A DNA stretch of 64,000 nt from CAIXLI01 sp964587125 (GTDB lineage Bacteria; Pseudomonadota; Alphaproteobacteria; UBA9219): assembly GCA_964587125.1 (NCBI GenBank), contig CAZPKC010000006.1, positions 1 to 64,000 of the forward strand. The letters run 5' to 3'. The number at the start of each line of letters is the position of its first letter. Position 1 is the stretch's first letter. The position numbers and the translations under genes were made by a program. Shown here in pieces: positions 45,012-54,329 of the stretch. Below the pieces are notes generated by a model. It saw nothing but the letters and a program-made list of their open reading frames with translations. It was not told the DNA's origin and did not search any database.

Positions 45012-46515
45012 GTTGCGCACTTTCAGCCTGCGCTTCGAAAAGAGTCAAAGTCCTTTCCAAAGTCGGCGCGTAAACAGTGTGGAAGGTCGAAGGATAAATG
45101 CCGATCCAAAAAACCAAAACGAGAAGCGGGGCAAAAACGGCGATCTCGCGCATGTTCAGATCGGACATAGCGCGAACATCCTCCTTATCGAGCACGCCGA
45201 AAAACAGGCGGCGATAAAGCCAAAGCATATAGCAAGCGCCGAAAATAATGCCCGTCGCCGCGAAGAAAGCAAACCAGCTATTGGCCAAAAACGCGCCCTG
45301 CATGCTGAGAAATTCGCCGACGAAGCCGGAAGTGCCGGGCAGTCCTATCGCGGCCAGCATAAAGATCATGAACACCGCAGCATAACGCGGCATATTTGTT
45401 GCCATTCCTCCATAGCGCGAAATCTCGCGCGTATGCAGGCGGTCGTAAACAACGCCGACGCAGAGGAACAACGCGGCGGCGACGAAAGCGTGCGATATGA
45501 TGACGAACATCGCGCCGTCGAAGCCTTGTTGGGTGAAGGTGAACAACCCCAATGTGACGTAGCCCATATGCGCGACGGAGGAATACGCGATGAGTTTTTT
45601 CATATCCGTTTGCGCCAAGGCAACAAGCGAGGCGTAGACAATCGCGATAAGGCTCAGGACGATCATCAGCGGCGCGAAATACTTGCTGGCTTCGGGAAGC
45701 ATTTGAATAGAGACGCGAATGAAGCCGTAGGCTCCCATCTTCAGCAAAACGCCCGCGAGGATGACCGAACCTGCCGTGGGCGCTTCGACATGCGCGTAAG
45801 GCAACCACGTGTGGAACGGCCACAAAGGCGTTTTGACCGCGAATGATGCGAAAAACGCGAGCCACAACCAAAGGACCATTTCCTTGGGGAATTTGCCGCC
45901 CATCATCGCGGTCATATCGGTCGTGCCCGCATGAAGAACCATCGCGATGATCGCGATCAACATCAGAACCGAACCGAGAAGCGTATAGAGGAAAAACTTA
46001 TAGGCCGCGTAGGTGCGTTTCTCTCCGCCCCACACGCCGATGATAAGAAACATCGGGATCAGCACGCCTTCGAAGAAGACGTAAAACAATACGAAATCGA
46101 GGCTCGTGAACGTCCCGATCATCATCGTTTCGAGAACGAGAAGCGCGATCATGAATTCTTTGACCCGCGTTTTGACGCTTCCGATGGAGGAAAGAATACA
46201 TAGCGGCGTCAGAATCGTCGAGATCATGACGAACCAAACCGATATGCCGTCGATGCCCTTGATATAGGCGATGCTGAAAGACGGCATCCAGACGAAACGT
46301 TCCATAAGCTGAAAGCCCGTATTCGCCGAATCGAACCGTTGCAGCATGTCGAACGACAAAACGAGCGTCCCAAGCGAGACTAAAAACGCGACTTTCTGAG
46401 CGATTTTGGCGCCTTCGTCGTTGCGGCTGTCGCCTTTGACAAACAACAAAATAAGAAACGCGCCGAAAAGCGGGAGAAATGTGAGCGCGGAAAGGATGGG
46501 AAAGGTTGTCATCAT
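45004..46515 (-). CDS. nuoM: NADH-quinone oxidoreductase subunit M
   Basis: A 503-aa antiporter-like subunit of complex I. Typical helices contain DFVLFYVFFEGVLIPMFLIIGVWGG and the key lysine in FASFAVKTPLWPFHTWLPYAHVEAPT. It starts nine bases after an unusual binding-protein gene rather than directly after nuoL. Confidence 0.97.
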   Translation of the reverse strand: MMTTFPILSALTFLPLFGAFLILLFVKGDSRNDEGAKIAQKVAFLVSLGTLVLSFDMLQRFDSANTGFQLMERFVWMPSFSIAYIKGIDGISVWFVMISTILTPLCILSSIGSVKTRVKEFMIALLVLETMMIGTFTSLDFVLFYVFFEGVLIPMFLIIGVWGGEKRTYAAYKFFLYTLLGSVLMLIAIIAMVLHAGTTDMTAMMGGKFPKEMVLWLWLAFFASFAVKTPLWPFHTWLPYAHVEAPTAGSVILAGVLLKMGAYGFIRVSIQMLPEASKYFAPLMIVLSLIAIVYASLVALAQTDMKKLIAYSSVAHMGYVTLGLFTFTQQGFDGAMFVIISHAFVAAALFLCVGVVYDRLHTREISRYGGMATNMPRYAAVFMIFMLAAIGLPGTSGFVGEFLSMQGAFLANSWFAFFAATGIIFGACYMLWLYRRLFFGVLDKEDVRAMSDLNMREIAVFAPLLVLVFWIGIYPSTFHTVYAPTLERTLTLFEAQAESAQHD

Positions 46516-46524
46516 ACGGTCATT

Positions 46525-47394
46525 TCAGTGAGACGAAAGCGCGTAGGGTTTGATGGGACGGAAAAACTCTTCAGAATCGGAATAAACGCGAATGATACGA
46601 TCGGCCGTTCCGTCAAAAAACAGTTCGCCAAGCGCAACGTCGATCATCGTCTTGAACGCAACATCGCCCTGCGGCAAGCCAAAGGATGCCGCATAGACTT
46701 GCAAGGGACTCGTTTTATCGAGAATCTTCACTTTGCCCGGATTGGCTTTATCGTAGCTGAGAAAATCGGAATAGGTTACGCCGGTCGCATCGGCTTTCTT
46801 CGTTTCGACTTCCTGCAAAATCGAAGAAAAATCGTTCATCTGCGGCAACGATTTGATTTGAGCCTTTGGGAATCTTACGGGAGCCAAAAAGCTGAAGGCT
46901 TCTCCGTCAAGCACCGAGATCGTATAGGCCGGATCGTTCGCGTCATCCGTTTTATGAATACGGTTTTCATCCGCGCGAACGACGAGATACGTAGGCGCGT
47001 AAAAAAGCGGCGCGCTGAAATCAATCTCGCGCGCGCGGCCCGAAATCACGCCAATCCCGGTGCAAATGGCGTCGTAACGATGCGTCGCGAGGCCCTCGAC
47101 AACCGTTCCCCAATTCGTTTCTTCCGCCCATTCGATACGCAGGCTAAGCTTCTTGCCGATCTCTTCCATAATGTCGTGCGAAATGCCTTTGATCTCGCCG
47201 GTTTTCAAGTCCTTGAAAAGAACGGGGCTCCATATCGCATAGCCGCAGCGGATTGTCTTTGTTCGCATCACGCGGTCGAACGCCGTTTCCTGTTTGGCGG
47301 GAGTCGCGTTTTCGCGCCCCGCAGGACGCAGGGCGACAACCAACAACGCGATAAGGGCGACGACGAGAGACAAAACCGCGATTTTGTTTTTCAT
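46525..47394 (-). CDS. Amino-acid-type periplasmic binding protein inserted between nuoL and nuoM
   Basis: A 289-aa solute-binding protein, family 3. An uncleaved-looking N-terminal helix (KIAVLSLVVALIALLVVALR) is followed by TIRCGYAIWSPVLFKDLKTGEIKGISHDIMEEIGK, YDAICTGIGVISGRAREIDFSAPLFY and a C-terminal domain ending RPIKPYALSSH. These proteins bind amino acids or small acids in the periplasm. It starts four bases after the nuoL stop and ends nine bases before nuoM, so it is co-transcribed with complex I. No ABC permease or ATPase is nearby. A link to complex I function is not established. Confidence 0.88.
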   Translation of the reverse strand: MKNKIAVLSLVVALIALLVVALRPAGRENATPAKQETAFDRVMRTKTIRCGYAIWSPVLFKDLKTGEIKGISHDIMEEIGKKLSLRIEWAEETNWGTVVEGLATHRYDAICTGIGVISGRAREIDFSAPLFYAPTYLVVRADENRIHKTDDANDPAYTISVLDGEAFSFLAPVRFPKAQIKSLPQMNDFSSILQEVETKKADATGVTYSDFLSYDKANPGKVKILDKTSPLQVYAASFGLPQGDVAFKTMIDVALGELFFDGTADRIIRVYSDSEEFFRPIKPYALSSH

Positions 47395-47398
47395 GGAA

Positions 47399-49351
47399 TT
47401 ACCCTTTCAGCCAAAACCAGGAGACAAAACCCGCCAATCCCACAACTATCGCTAAGGCATACGTATAGATATATCCGCTTTCGAGCGCGCTGACGCGCCG
47501 CGCCAGACGCAGGGATAACGCCGCGATCCCGTCGGGGCCGAAGCCGTCGATAAAGGCATCGTCGCCCTTTTTCCACAAAAAGTCGCCCATCAAACGCGTA
47601 GGCGCCGCGAACAAAGCGTCGTAAAGTTCGTCGAAGTAGAATTTATGATAAACAAAGCGATAGACGCTGCCGAATGCCGTCGAAACGATCGCGGGCATTT
47701 CGGGATTTCTGATATAAAAAACGTACGAAAGGGCGATGCCCGAGACCGCGACGATAAAAGGCAGCCATTTGTAAACGGCGCTTACGCGTTCCGCAGCGGC
47801 AATGGAATCATGCGCGGGCAAAACAAAAATCGCGCCGTTCCAGAACGCGTCCCTGCCTGCGCCGCCGAACCATTGATACGCGAAAAAGCCTGCGAATATC
47901 GCTCCCAACGCCAAAGGCACGAGCGGCCCCAGCATGATCCATGGCGATTCATGCGCGTGTTCAAGAACGCGTTCTTCTTCGCGAGGTTCGCCGTGGAATG
48001 TCATAAACAAAAGACGCCCCGAATAGAACGCCGTCATAAACGCGGCGCAAAGGCCGAGGACATAAGAGAACGTGCCGATGCTCGTTCCCCGTCCCAACGC
48101 GGAATTCAAAATCAGGTCTTTCGAATAAAATCCCGCAAAGCCGAAAACGCCGTCGATGCCTATGCCCGCCAGAGACAAAAAGCCGATTGCCATTAAGGTA
48201 TAAGTCACGGGCGCCGCGCGACGCAAGCCGCCCATCTTGCGCATATCCTGCTCGCCCGACAAAGCGTGAATGACGGAACCTGCGCACAGGAAGAGAAGCG
48301 CTTTGAAGAACGCGTGCGTCATCAAATGGAATATGGACGCCGAATAAGCCGACACGCCCGCCGCGAAGAACATGTAGCCTAGCTGGCTTATCGTCGAATA
48401 CGCGATGACGCGCTTGATGTCGAATTGCGTCAGGCCTATCGCGGCCGCGAAGATGCAAGTCAAAGCGCCTATGACCGCGACGAAAGCCAAAGCGCCGGGC
48501 GCGTATTCGAATACCGGCGACATGCGCGCGACCATAAACACGCCCGCCGTCACCATCGTCGCGGCGTGAATCAAGGCCGAAACTGGCGTCGGGCCTTCCA
48601 TTGCGTCGGGCAGCCACGTGTGCAAGCCCAACTGCGCCGATTTGCCCATCGCGCCCATAAACAGAAGGAGGCAAACGGTCGTCAATGCGGGAAAGGAATG
48701 GCCGAGAAAAATCCATTTTGCCGAAGCGAGCGCGGACGCTTTCAGAAACATTCCGGCGTAATCGAGCGAGCCGAACAACGTAAAGCACCCGAAAATTCCG
48801 AGAATAAAACCGAAATCGCCTATGCGGTTGACCAAGAACGCCTTGATCGACGCGTCGTTCGCGGCGGGCCTTTCGTACCAAAAATCGATGAGCAGGTACG
48901 ACATCAATCCGACGCCCTCCCAGCCGAAAAACATCTGCAAAAGATTGGCCGAGGTCGCCAACATCGACATAAAAAAGGTGAAAAGGCTCAGGTACGCCAT
49001 AAAGCGCGGCTTGCTTTTATCGGCGCTCATATACCCGATGGAATAAAGATGAACCATCGACGACACGCCGTTGACGACAAAAAGCATCACGGCGGCAAGC
49101 GTATCGATCTTGACGCCCCAGCTTACCGAGAGCGTTCCCGATTGAATCCAGTCGAACAAAACGCGGGTCGTGGGATGGCCTTGCAGCGCGACCTCGCGAA
49201 ATAAATAAACCGACAGGCACGCCGCCAGAAGAACGCAGCCGCACGTAACGGCCTCTGAGGCTTTGTCTCCTATGCGCCTTCCAAACAATCCGGCGATACC
49301 CGCGCCAAGAAGGGGCAAAAAAACGACCGCAATGTCAAAAGGAAAGTTCAT
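47399..49351 (-). CDS. nuoL: NADH-quinone oxidoreductase subunit L
   Basis: A 650-aa antiporter-like subunit with the long lateral helix region at its C-terminus. Family blocks: FFGWEGVGLMSYLLIDFWYERPAAN, MGKSAQLGLHTWLPDAMEGPTPVSALIHAATMV. Its ATG overlaps the nuoK stop by four bases. Confidence 0.97.
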   Translation of the reverse strand: MNFPFDIAVVFLPLLGAGIAGLFGRRIGDKASEAVTCGCVLLAACLSVYLFREVALQGHPTTRVLFDWIQSGTLSVSWGVKIDTLAAVMLFVVNGVSSMVHLYSIGYMSADKSKPRFMAYLSLFTFFMSMLATSANLLQMFFGWEGVGLMSYLLIDFWYERPAANDASIKAFLVNRIGDFGFILGIFGCFTLFGSLDYAGMFLKASALASAKWIFLGHSFPALTTVCLLLFMGAMGKSAQLGLHTWLPDAMEGPTPVSALIHAATMVTAGVFMVARMSPVFEYAPGALAFVAVIGALTCIFAAAIGLTQFDIKRVIAYSTISQLGYMFFAAGVSAYSASIFHLMTHAFFKALLFLCAGSVIHALSGEQDMRKMGGLRRAAPVTYTLMAIGFLSLAGIGIDGVFGFAGFYSKDLILNSALGRGTSIGTFSYVLGLCAAFMTAFYSGRLLFMTFHGEPREEERVLEHAHESPWIMLGPLVPLALGAIFAGFFAYQWFGGAGRDAFWNGAIFVLPAHDSIAAAERVSAVYKWLPFIVAVSGIALSYVFYIRNPEMPAIVSTAFGSVYRFVYHKFYFDELYDALFAAPTRLMGDFLWKKGDDAFIDGFGPDGIAALSLRLARRVSALESGYIYTYALAIVVGLAGFVSWFWLKG

Positions 49352-49659
49352 GGGTCCTTCATCAAGTTGGCGCGTTCGACATCGATGTCGCCGCGATTGC
49401 GGAAGTAGGAGACCAAAATTGCAAGGCCTATCGCGGTTTCGGCGGCGGCGACCGTCAAAACAAAAATCGTGAAAACCTGCCCGACCAGATTATGCTGAGT
49501 GACCGAAAACGCGACGAAATTGACGTTGACCGCAAGCAAGATCAGCTCGATCGACATCAAAATGACGATAATGTTGCGGCGATTGACGACGATGCCGACC
49601 AGGCCGATCGTAAACAAAATCGCGGCGACGATAAGAAAATGGGAAAGGCCTATGGTCAT
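49348..49659 (-). CDS. nuoK: NADH-quinone oxidoreductase subunit K
   Basis: A 103-aa three-helix subunit. The conserved membrane glutamates are in IVILMSIELILLAVNVNFVAF and TVAAAETAIGLAILV. Four-base overlaps at both ends with nuoJ and nuoL. Confidence 0.97.
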   Translation of the reverse strand: MTIGLSHFLIVAAILFTIGLVGIVVNRRNIIVILMSIELILLAVNVNFVAFSVTQHNLVGQVFTIFVLTVAAAETAIGLAILVSYFRNRGDIDVERANLMKDP

Positions 49660-50264
49660 AGCTCCACCCCCTGCCCCGTCGGGACTTTTTTGATTTCAAC
49701 GGCGTCGGCGACGGATATTCCGGTTTGTCGGCGCGTTTTTTGGCGGCGCGCGTCTTTGCGGGAGCGCAGCGTCAAGACAATCGCGCCCGTCATCGCCACA
49801 AGCAAAATAATCCCCGAAACCTGAAACGGAAGAAAATAATCGGTGTAAAGAACCCGCCCTAGCGCGCGGGTGTTTTCGACCGTTCCTTCGGACGACGCCA
49901 GCGCCGTTATCGCATGAGGTTCCGTGACCCACGCGCTCGCGGTTAGCACGAGCTGCGCCAAAAGCACGAGCGCAACCGCGAAGCCTGCGGGCAAATAACG
50001 CGTATAGCGCCGCTTCAAGGCGCGGAAATCGACGTCGAGCATCATGACGACGAACAGGAACAACACCGCGACCGCGCCGACATAAACGATCAGAAGGATG
50101 AAGGCGATGAATTCCGCCCCCATCATCAAAAACAATCCGGCAGCGTTGAAAAAACACAGGATCAGAAACAACACCGCGACAACGGGATTGCGCGCCGAAA
50201 TAACCATAACGGCCGATGCCAGAAGAACGGCGGAGAAGAGGTAGAAGATGACGGATGTTATCAT
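49656..50264 (-). CDS. nuoJ: NADH-quinone oxidoreductase subunit J
   Basis: A 202-aa membrane subunit with five helices, including GAEFIAFILLIVYVGAVAVLFLFVVMML, the pi-bulge helix segment. The ATG at 50264 has AGGTGAT upstream. The basic C-terminal tail (RSRKDARRQKTRRQ) is cytoplasmic. Confidence 0.96.
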   Translation of the reverse strand: MITSVIFYLFSAVLLASAVMVISARNPVVAVLFLILCFFNAAGLFLMMGAEFIAFILLIVYVGAVAVLFLFVVMMLDVDFRALKRRYTRYLPAGFAVALVLLAQLVLTASAWVTEPHAITALASSEGTVENTRALGRVLYTDYFLPFQVSGIILLVAMTGAIVLTLRSRKDARRQKTRRQTGISVADAVEIKKVPTGQGVEL

Positions 50265-50271
50265 ATAATTA

Positions 50272-50757
50272 TCACCTGTATTTCGCGTCCGCTTCGAGAT
50301 TTGCGGCGACTTCCGCTTCCCATCTGTCGCCGTTCGAGAGAAGATGGTCTTTGGTATAGTATAACTCTTCGCGCGTTTCCGTACCGAATTCGAAATTCGG
50401 CCCTTCGACAATCGCATCCACGGGACACGCTTCTTGGCACAGACCGCAGTAAATACATTTTGTCATGTCGATATCGTAGCGCGTCGTACGGCGGATTCCT
50501 TTTTCGTTTGGCGCGGAATCGATCGTAATCGCCAGCGCCGGGCAAATAGCTTCGCATAGCTTGCACGCGATGCAGCGTTCTTCGCCGTTGGCATAACGGC
50601 GCAAAACATGCTCGCCGCGAAAACGCGGGCTCAGCGGGCCTTTTTCATACGGATAATTGATCGTGACCCTGCGCCGGAACAGATAGGAAAAGGTCAGCGC
50701 GAGGCCGCGAAGTATTTCGTAGAGGGAAAAAGTTTTAATGGGGCGAAGAAAGTTCAT
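50272..50757 (-). CDS. nuoI: NADH-quinone oxidoreductase subunit I
   Basis: A 161-aa ferredoxin-like subunit with two [4Fe-4S] motifs, CIACKLCEAICP and CIYCGLCQEACP, which hold clusters N6a and N6b on the route to quinone. The N-terminal helix lies along the membrane. Confidence 0.98.
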   Translation of the reverse strand: MNFLRPIKTFSLYEILRGLALTFSYLFRRRVTINYPYEKGPLSPRFRGEHVLRRYANGEERCIACKLCEAICPALAITIDSAPNEKGIRRTTRYDIDMTKCIYCGLCQEACPVDAIVEGPNFEFGTETREELYYTKDHLLSNGDRWEAEVAANLEADAKYR

Positions 50758-50766
50758 GCTTTTCCC

Positions 50767-51786
50767 CTATTTCGGCAACTTGTCGAACAGAACAAGATAC
50801 CCTGATGTCACCACGACCCAAAGCAGCGATACCGGCAAAAGGACTTTCCAGCCGATGCGCATCAACTGGTCGTAGCGATAGCGCGGCAACGTCGCGCGCA
50901 CCCACAAAAACACAAAAAGGCACAGGGCGATCTTGGCGGCGAACCAGACGATGCCCGGGATGAAATCGAGCGCAGGGATCGGCGAAAGCCAGCCGCCCAA
51001 AAACAAAATGCTGGTGATCGCGCTCAGCAAAATCATGTTGGCGTATTCGCTTAAGAAGAACATCGCGAACGCCATCGACGAATATTCGGTGTGAAAACCG
51101 CCGACGAGTTCGGATTCGCCTTCGGGAAGATCGAACGGATGCCGGTTCGTTTCCGCCAACGCGCAAATAAAAGTAACGACGAACATCGGCGTCAAAAGGC
51201 CGAATGCGAACCAGCCGTTGCGCTGCGCTTCGACAATCGCCGAGAGATTCAGCGAACCCGCGCAGAGAAGGACGGTGACGATCGCAAGCCCCGTCGATAC
51301 CTCATAGGAAACCATCTGCGCGGCCGAGCGCAGCCCGCCCAAGAATGAGTATTTGGAGTTCGACGCCCATCCCGCAAAAACAATTCCATAGACGCTGAGC
51401 GACGAAACGGCGATCAGATATAAAACGCCGACGTTGATGTCCGCCAAAACCACTCCGGCTTGAAACGGGATGACCGCCCAAGCCGCAAGCGCGAGGAAAA
51501 AAGCGAAAATCGGCGCGAGAAGGAATATGACTTTGTTCGCGCCCGTCGGCAGAACCGTTTCCTTGCCCAAAAGCTTCACGCCGTCCGCAACCGGCTGCAA
51601 CAAACCAAAAGGCCCCGTCACGTTCGGCCCGCGCCGCAGTTGCATCGCGGCCATAACCCTGCGTTCGGCGTACGTAAGATACGCGACGGCGGCTAAAAGC
51701 GGCAGCACGACGCACAAGACCTTGAGGACGATCCAGAGGAGAGGCCAGACAGAAGGCCAAACGGTATTGAAGAAAAAGTCTTTCAT
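50767..51786 (-). CDS. nuoH: NADH-quinone oxidoreductase subunit H
   Basis: A 339-aa eight-helix membrane subunit that forms part of the quinone chamber. Typical stretches: RRVMAAMQLRRGPNVTGPFG, GWASNSKYSFLGGLRSAAQM, ETNRHPFDLPEGESELVGG. Three bases separate it from nuoG. Confidence 0.98.
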   Translation of the reverse strand: MKDFFFNTVWPSVWPLLWIVLKVLCVVLPLLAAVAYLTYAERRVMAAMQLRRGPNVTGPFGLLQPVADGVKLLGKETVLPTGANKVIFLLAPIFAFFLALAAWAVIPFQAGVVLADINVGVLYLIAVSSLSVYGIVFAGWASNSKYSFLGGLRSAAQMVSYEVSTGLAIVTVLLCAGSLNLSAIVEAQRNGWFAFGLLTPMFVVTFICALAETNRHPFDLPEGESELVGGFHTEYSSMAFAMFFLSEYANMILLSAITSILFLGGWLSPIPALDFIPGIVWFAAKIALCLFVFLWVRATLPRYRYDQLMRIGWKVLLPVSLLWVVVTSGYLVLFDKLPK

Positions 51787-51789
51787 GAT

Positions 51790-53835
51790 TTATTCCGGAG
51801 CCTCCTTTGAAAGAAGGGGCAGGATAACTTCGGCGCATTTCTTCATCGTCGGCGAGGCGCGGCTGATGGGATCGGTCGCATAGAAATTCTCGATTGCGGG
51901 CGCGAACGGAATATTTTGAACGCTTCCCGCGCCGCCGAACCGCGACCACGCGGATTTTTCCGCAACGCCGATGTTGGCAAGCGCGGGAGCGCATTCGGCC
52001 ATTTTCTCGCGCAGCTGCGTAATCGTGTCGAAAGGCAAAGGCGTTCCGAAAACGTCGGAGAAAGCGCGGATGATTTTCCAGTCCTCGCGCGCGTCGCCCG
52101 GCGGGAACGTCGCTTGCAACGCCAATTGCGGGCGGCCTTCGGTGTTGACGTAAGTTCCGGTCTTTTCGGTATAGGCCGCGCCCGGCAAAATCACGTCGGC
52201 ATGATGCGCGCCTTTATCGCCGTGATGCCCTTGATAGATCACAAACGCATCTCCTAAATTTTTGAAATCGATTTCATCCGCGCCCAGAAGCCAGATCACA
52301 TCCATACCGCCGCTAAGGATTTTGCGCGTTCCCGCGCCGCCCGTTTGCGGCAGAAAACCGAGATCGATTCCTCCCACGCGCGATGCCGCAAGCTGAAGGA
52401 CATTGAACCCGTTCCAATCCTCGCGTATTGCATTAAAATGTTCGGCTAACTCTCTGACGGTTCTGTGTAAAGCAGCACCGTCTGAACGCGCCAAAGCACT
52501 CGCGCCGAGAATGAGCATCGGCTTTTTCGCGGATTTAAAAACCGCCGCGAATGCGCCTTCGCCGTTCATCAGATCGGAGATGGATTGCGGCGTGTTGCCG
52601 ATATATGCGTGCGGGTACGAAAGATCGGCCGGAGACCCTATGAGGCCTATGCGACAACCTCCACGCAGCCAGCGTTTGCGGATGCGCGCGTTGACCATCG
52701 TTCCCTCAACGCGCGGATTGGTTCCGATAAGCAAAATCGCATCGGCCTCTTCGATCCCCGCGATGCCGCTGTTCATCATATAGGCCGCGCGACACGAAAC
52801 GTCGTACTCCGCGCCGTCCTGCCTGCAATCCATGTTGGGCGAACCTATCGCCTCCATCAGGCATTTCAGCGCGAACATGGATTCGCAATCCGCGAGGTCT
52901 CCCGCCAAGGCCGCGACGCGGGATGCCGCGCTGTCATGAAGTTTTTCGGCGATAACGGAGAAGGCTTCATCCCACGAAGCGGGAACGAGTTTTCCGTCAC
53001 GGCGCACATAGGGCTTGTCGAGGCGTTGGCGTTTAAGCCCGTCGATAGCGAAGCGCGTTTTATCGTTGATCCATTCCTCGTTGATGCCGTCGTTGCGGCG
53101 AGGAAGGACGCGCATGACCTCGTTGCCGCGCGTATCGACGCGGATATTGCTGCCAATTGCGTCGAACACGTCGATGGTTTCGGTTTTCTGAAGTTCCCAC
53201 GAGCGATAGGTAAAGGCCGCAGGTTTATTCGTCAAAGCCCCCGTGGGGCAGATGTCGATAAGATTGCCCGAAAGCTCGGACGTCAGCGCGCGCGAAATAT
53301 AGGTATCGATTTCAAGATTCTCGCCGCGATACATGCCGCCCAATTCGGGCGTGCCGCAAATCTCGTCGAGAAAACGGATGCAGCGCGTGCAATGGATGCA
53401 GCGCGTCATCGCGGTTTTGATAAGCGGCCCCAGTTCTTTTTCTTTAACGACGCGTTTGTCGTCTTTATACCGGCCGCAGGAACATCCATAGGCCACGGCT
53501 TCGTCCTGCAGATCGCATTCGCCGCCGCGGTCGCAGATGGGGCAATCGAGGGGGTGGTTGATGAGCAAAAGTTCCATCACGCCTTGGCGCGCTTTTTTGA
53601 CCATCGGCGTGTCTGTATGCACCACCATTCCCTCGGCGCAGGGTTGCGCGCAACTGGGAACTGGTTTCGGATTTTTTTCGATTTCGACGAGGCACATGCG
53701 GCAATTGGCCGGAACGCTGAGCTTGTCGTGGCAGCAGAAATGCGGGATTTCGACGCCCGCCTGCTGCGCGGCCTGCAAAATGCTCGTGCCCGCCGCGACT
53801 TCAAGTTGAATGCCATTGATGGTCAGTTTAGGCAT
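51790..53835 (-). CDS. nuoG: NADH-quinone oxidoreductase subunit G
   Basis: A 681-aa peripheral-arm subunit from the ATG at 53835; an in-frame GTG nine bases earlier is possible. It binds a [2Fe-2S] cluster (CCHDKLSVPANCRMC), the His-ligated N5 (HPLDCPICDRGGECDLQD) and a further [4Fe-4S] cluster (CIHCTRCIRFLDEICG). The C-terminal part is the molybdopterin-oxidoreductase-like fold without cofactor. A palindromic repeat and the GIY-YIG gene separate it from nuoF, unlike the usual close spacing. Confidence 0.97.
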   Translation of the reverse strand: MPKLTINGIQLEVAAGTSILQAAQQAGVEIPHFCCHDKLSVPANCRMCLVEIEKNPKPVPSCAQPCAEGMVVHTDTPMVKKARQGVMELLLINHPLDCPICDRGGECDLQDEAVAYGCSCGRYKDDKRVVKEKELGPLIKTAMTRCIHCTRCIRFLDEICGTPELGGMYRGENLEIDTYISRALTSELSGNLIDICPTGALTNKPAAFTYRSWELQKTETIDVFDAIGSNIRVDTRGNEVMRVLPRRNDGINEEWINDKTRFAIDGLKRQRLDKPYVRRDGKLVPASWDEAFSVIAEKLHDSAASRVAALAGDLADCESMFALKCLMEAIGSPNMDCRQDGAEYDVSCRAAYMMNSGIAGIEEADAILLIGTNPRVEGTMVNARIRKRWLRGGCRIGLIGSPADLSYPHAYIGNTPQSISDLMNGEGAFAAVFKSAKKPMLILGASALARSDGAALHRTVRELAEHFNAIREDWNGFNVLQLAASRVGGIDLGFLPQTGGAGTRKILSGGMDVIWLLGADEIDFKNLGDAFVIYQGHHGDKGAHHADVILPGAAYTEKTGTYVNTEGRPQLALQATFPPGDAREDWKIIRAFSDVFGTPLPFDTITQLREKMAECAPALANIGVAEKSAWSRFGGAGSVQNIPFAPAIENFYATDPISRASPTMKKCAEVILPLLSKEAPE

Positions 53836-53857
53836 GCACTGCACCGATAAAAAATGC

Positions 53858-54012
53858 CGTCATTCCGGAAAATTCGCTTTTTTGCCCCTGCTTGCAAAAA
53901 TGCGAATTTATCCGGAATCCGATTTGCTTGGTTTGCTTACGGAAAGAGAACCAAATCGGATTCCGCATAAATTTTCTCTCGCTTTGCGAAGAGAAAATTT
54001 TGCGGAATGACG
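53858..54012. repeat. Cloverleaf-like palindromic repeat element
   Basis: A 155-bp element bounded by 10-bp inverted repeats, CGTCATTCCG at the left and CGGAATGACG at the right. Inside are three more inverted repeats: AATTCGC/GCGAATT around 53871-53908, a 21-bp arm pair with one mismatch around AATCCGATTTG/CAAATCGGATT (53908-53970), and AAATTTTCTCT/AGAGAAAATTT near 53970-54000. Together they can fold as a closed stem with three hairpins. It lies in the transcribed gap between the GIY-YIG gene and nuoG. The ends resemble dispersed palindromic repeats of proteobacteria, so it is likely a mobile or formerly mobile repeat. Confidence 0.85.
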
Positions 54013-54035
54013 AGGATATATTGATGGCAGACGGG

Positions 54036-54329
54036 TTAGTTAAGATGGTCGTAGAGATCGATCCATTTCGGATTAAGCTTTTTAACAAGCTCGATCTTCC
54101 AAAGGCGTTTCCATTTTTTGACTTTCTTTTCAAAGGTAATGGCTTCGATTGCAGTTGGAAACTCGGCGCACCAGACAAGCTTTTTAAGGCCGTACTTTTT
54201 GGTATGTCCTTTGATAAGTCCTTCTCGATGCTCATGTGCGCGCCGCGCGATATTGTTTGTGACGCCGACATAGAGAGTGCCGTAAGGTTCGTCAGTGACG
54301 ATATATACCCAAAAGCGCCTTTCATTCAT
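54036..54329 (-). CDS. GIY-YIG domain mini-nuclease
   Basis: A 97-aa single-domain protein of the GIY-YIG superfamily (UvrC/UPF0213-like). The motif reads WVYIVTDEPYGTLYVGVTNNIARRAHEH, followed by GLIKGHTKKYGLKKLVW and the catalytic-type glutamate in AITFEKKVKKWKR. The ATG overlaps the nuoF stop (ATGA), so it is translated with complex I. It is not part of the normal nuo set, and it sits 23 bp from the palindromic element. Small GIY-YIG genes are common in proteobacteria; their function is not established. Confidence 0.92.
   Translation of the reverse strand: MNERRFWVYIVTDEPYGTLYVGVTNNIARRAHEHREGLIKGHTKKYGLKKLVWCAEFPTAIEAITFEKKVKKWKRLWKIELVKKLNPKWIDLYDHLN

Noticed and set aside
52585..53850. 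Long plus-strand frame opposite nuoG (and similar ones opposite nuoD and nuoF)
   Set aside because: High-GC antisense shadows; the minus-strand genes carry all expected cofactor motifs.
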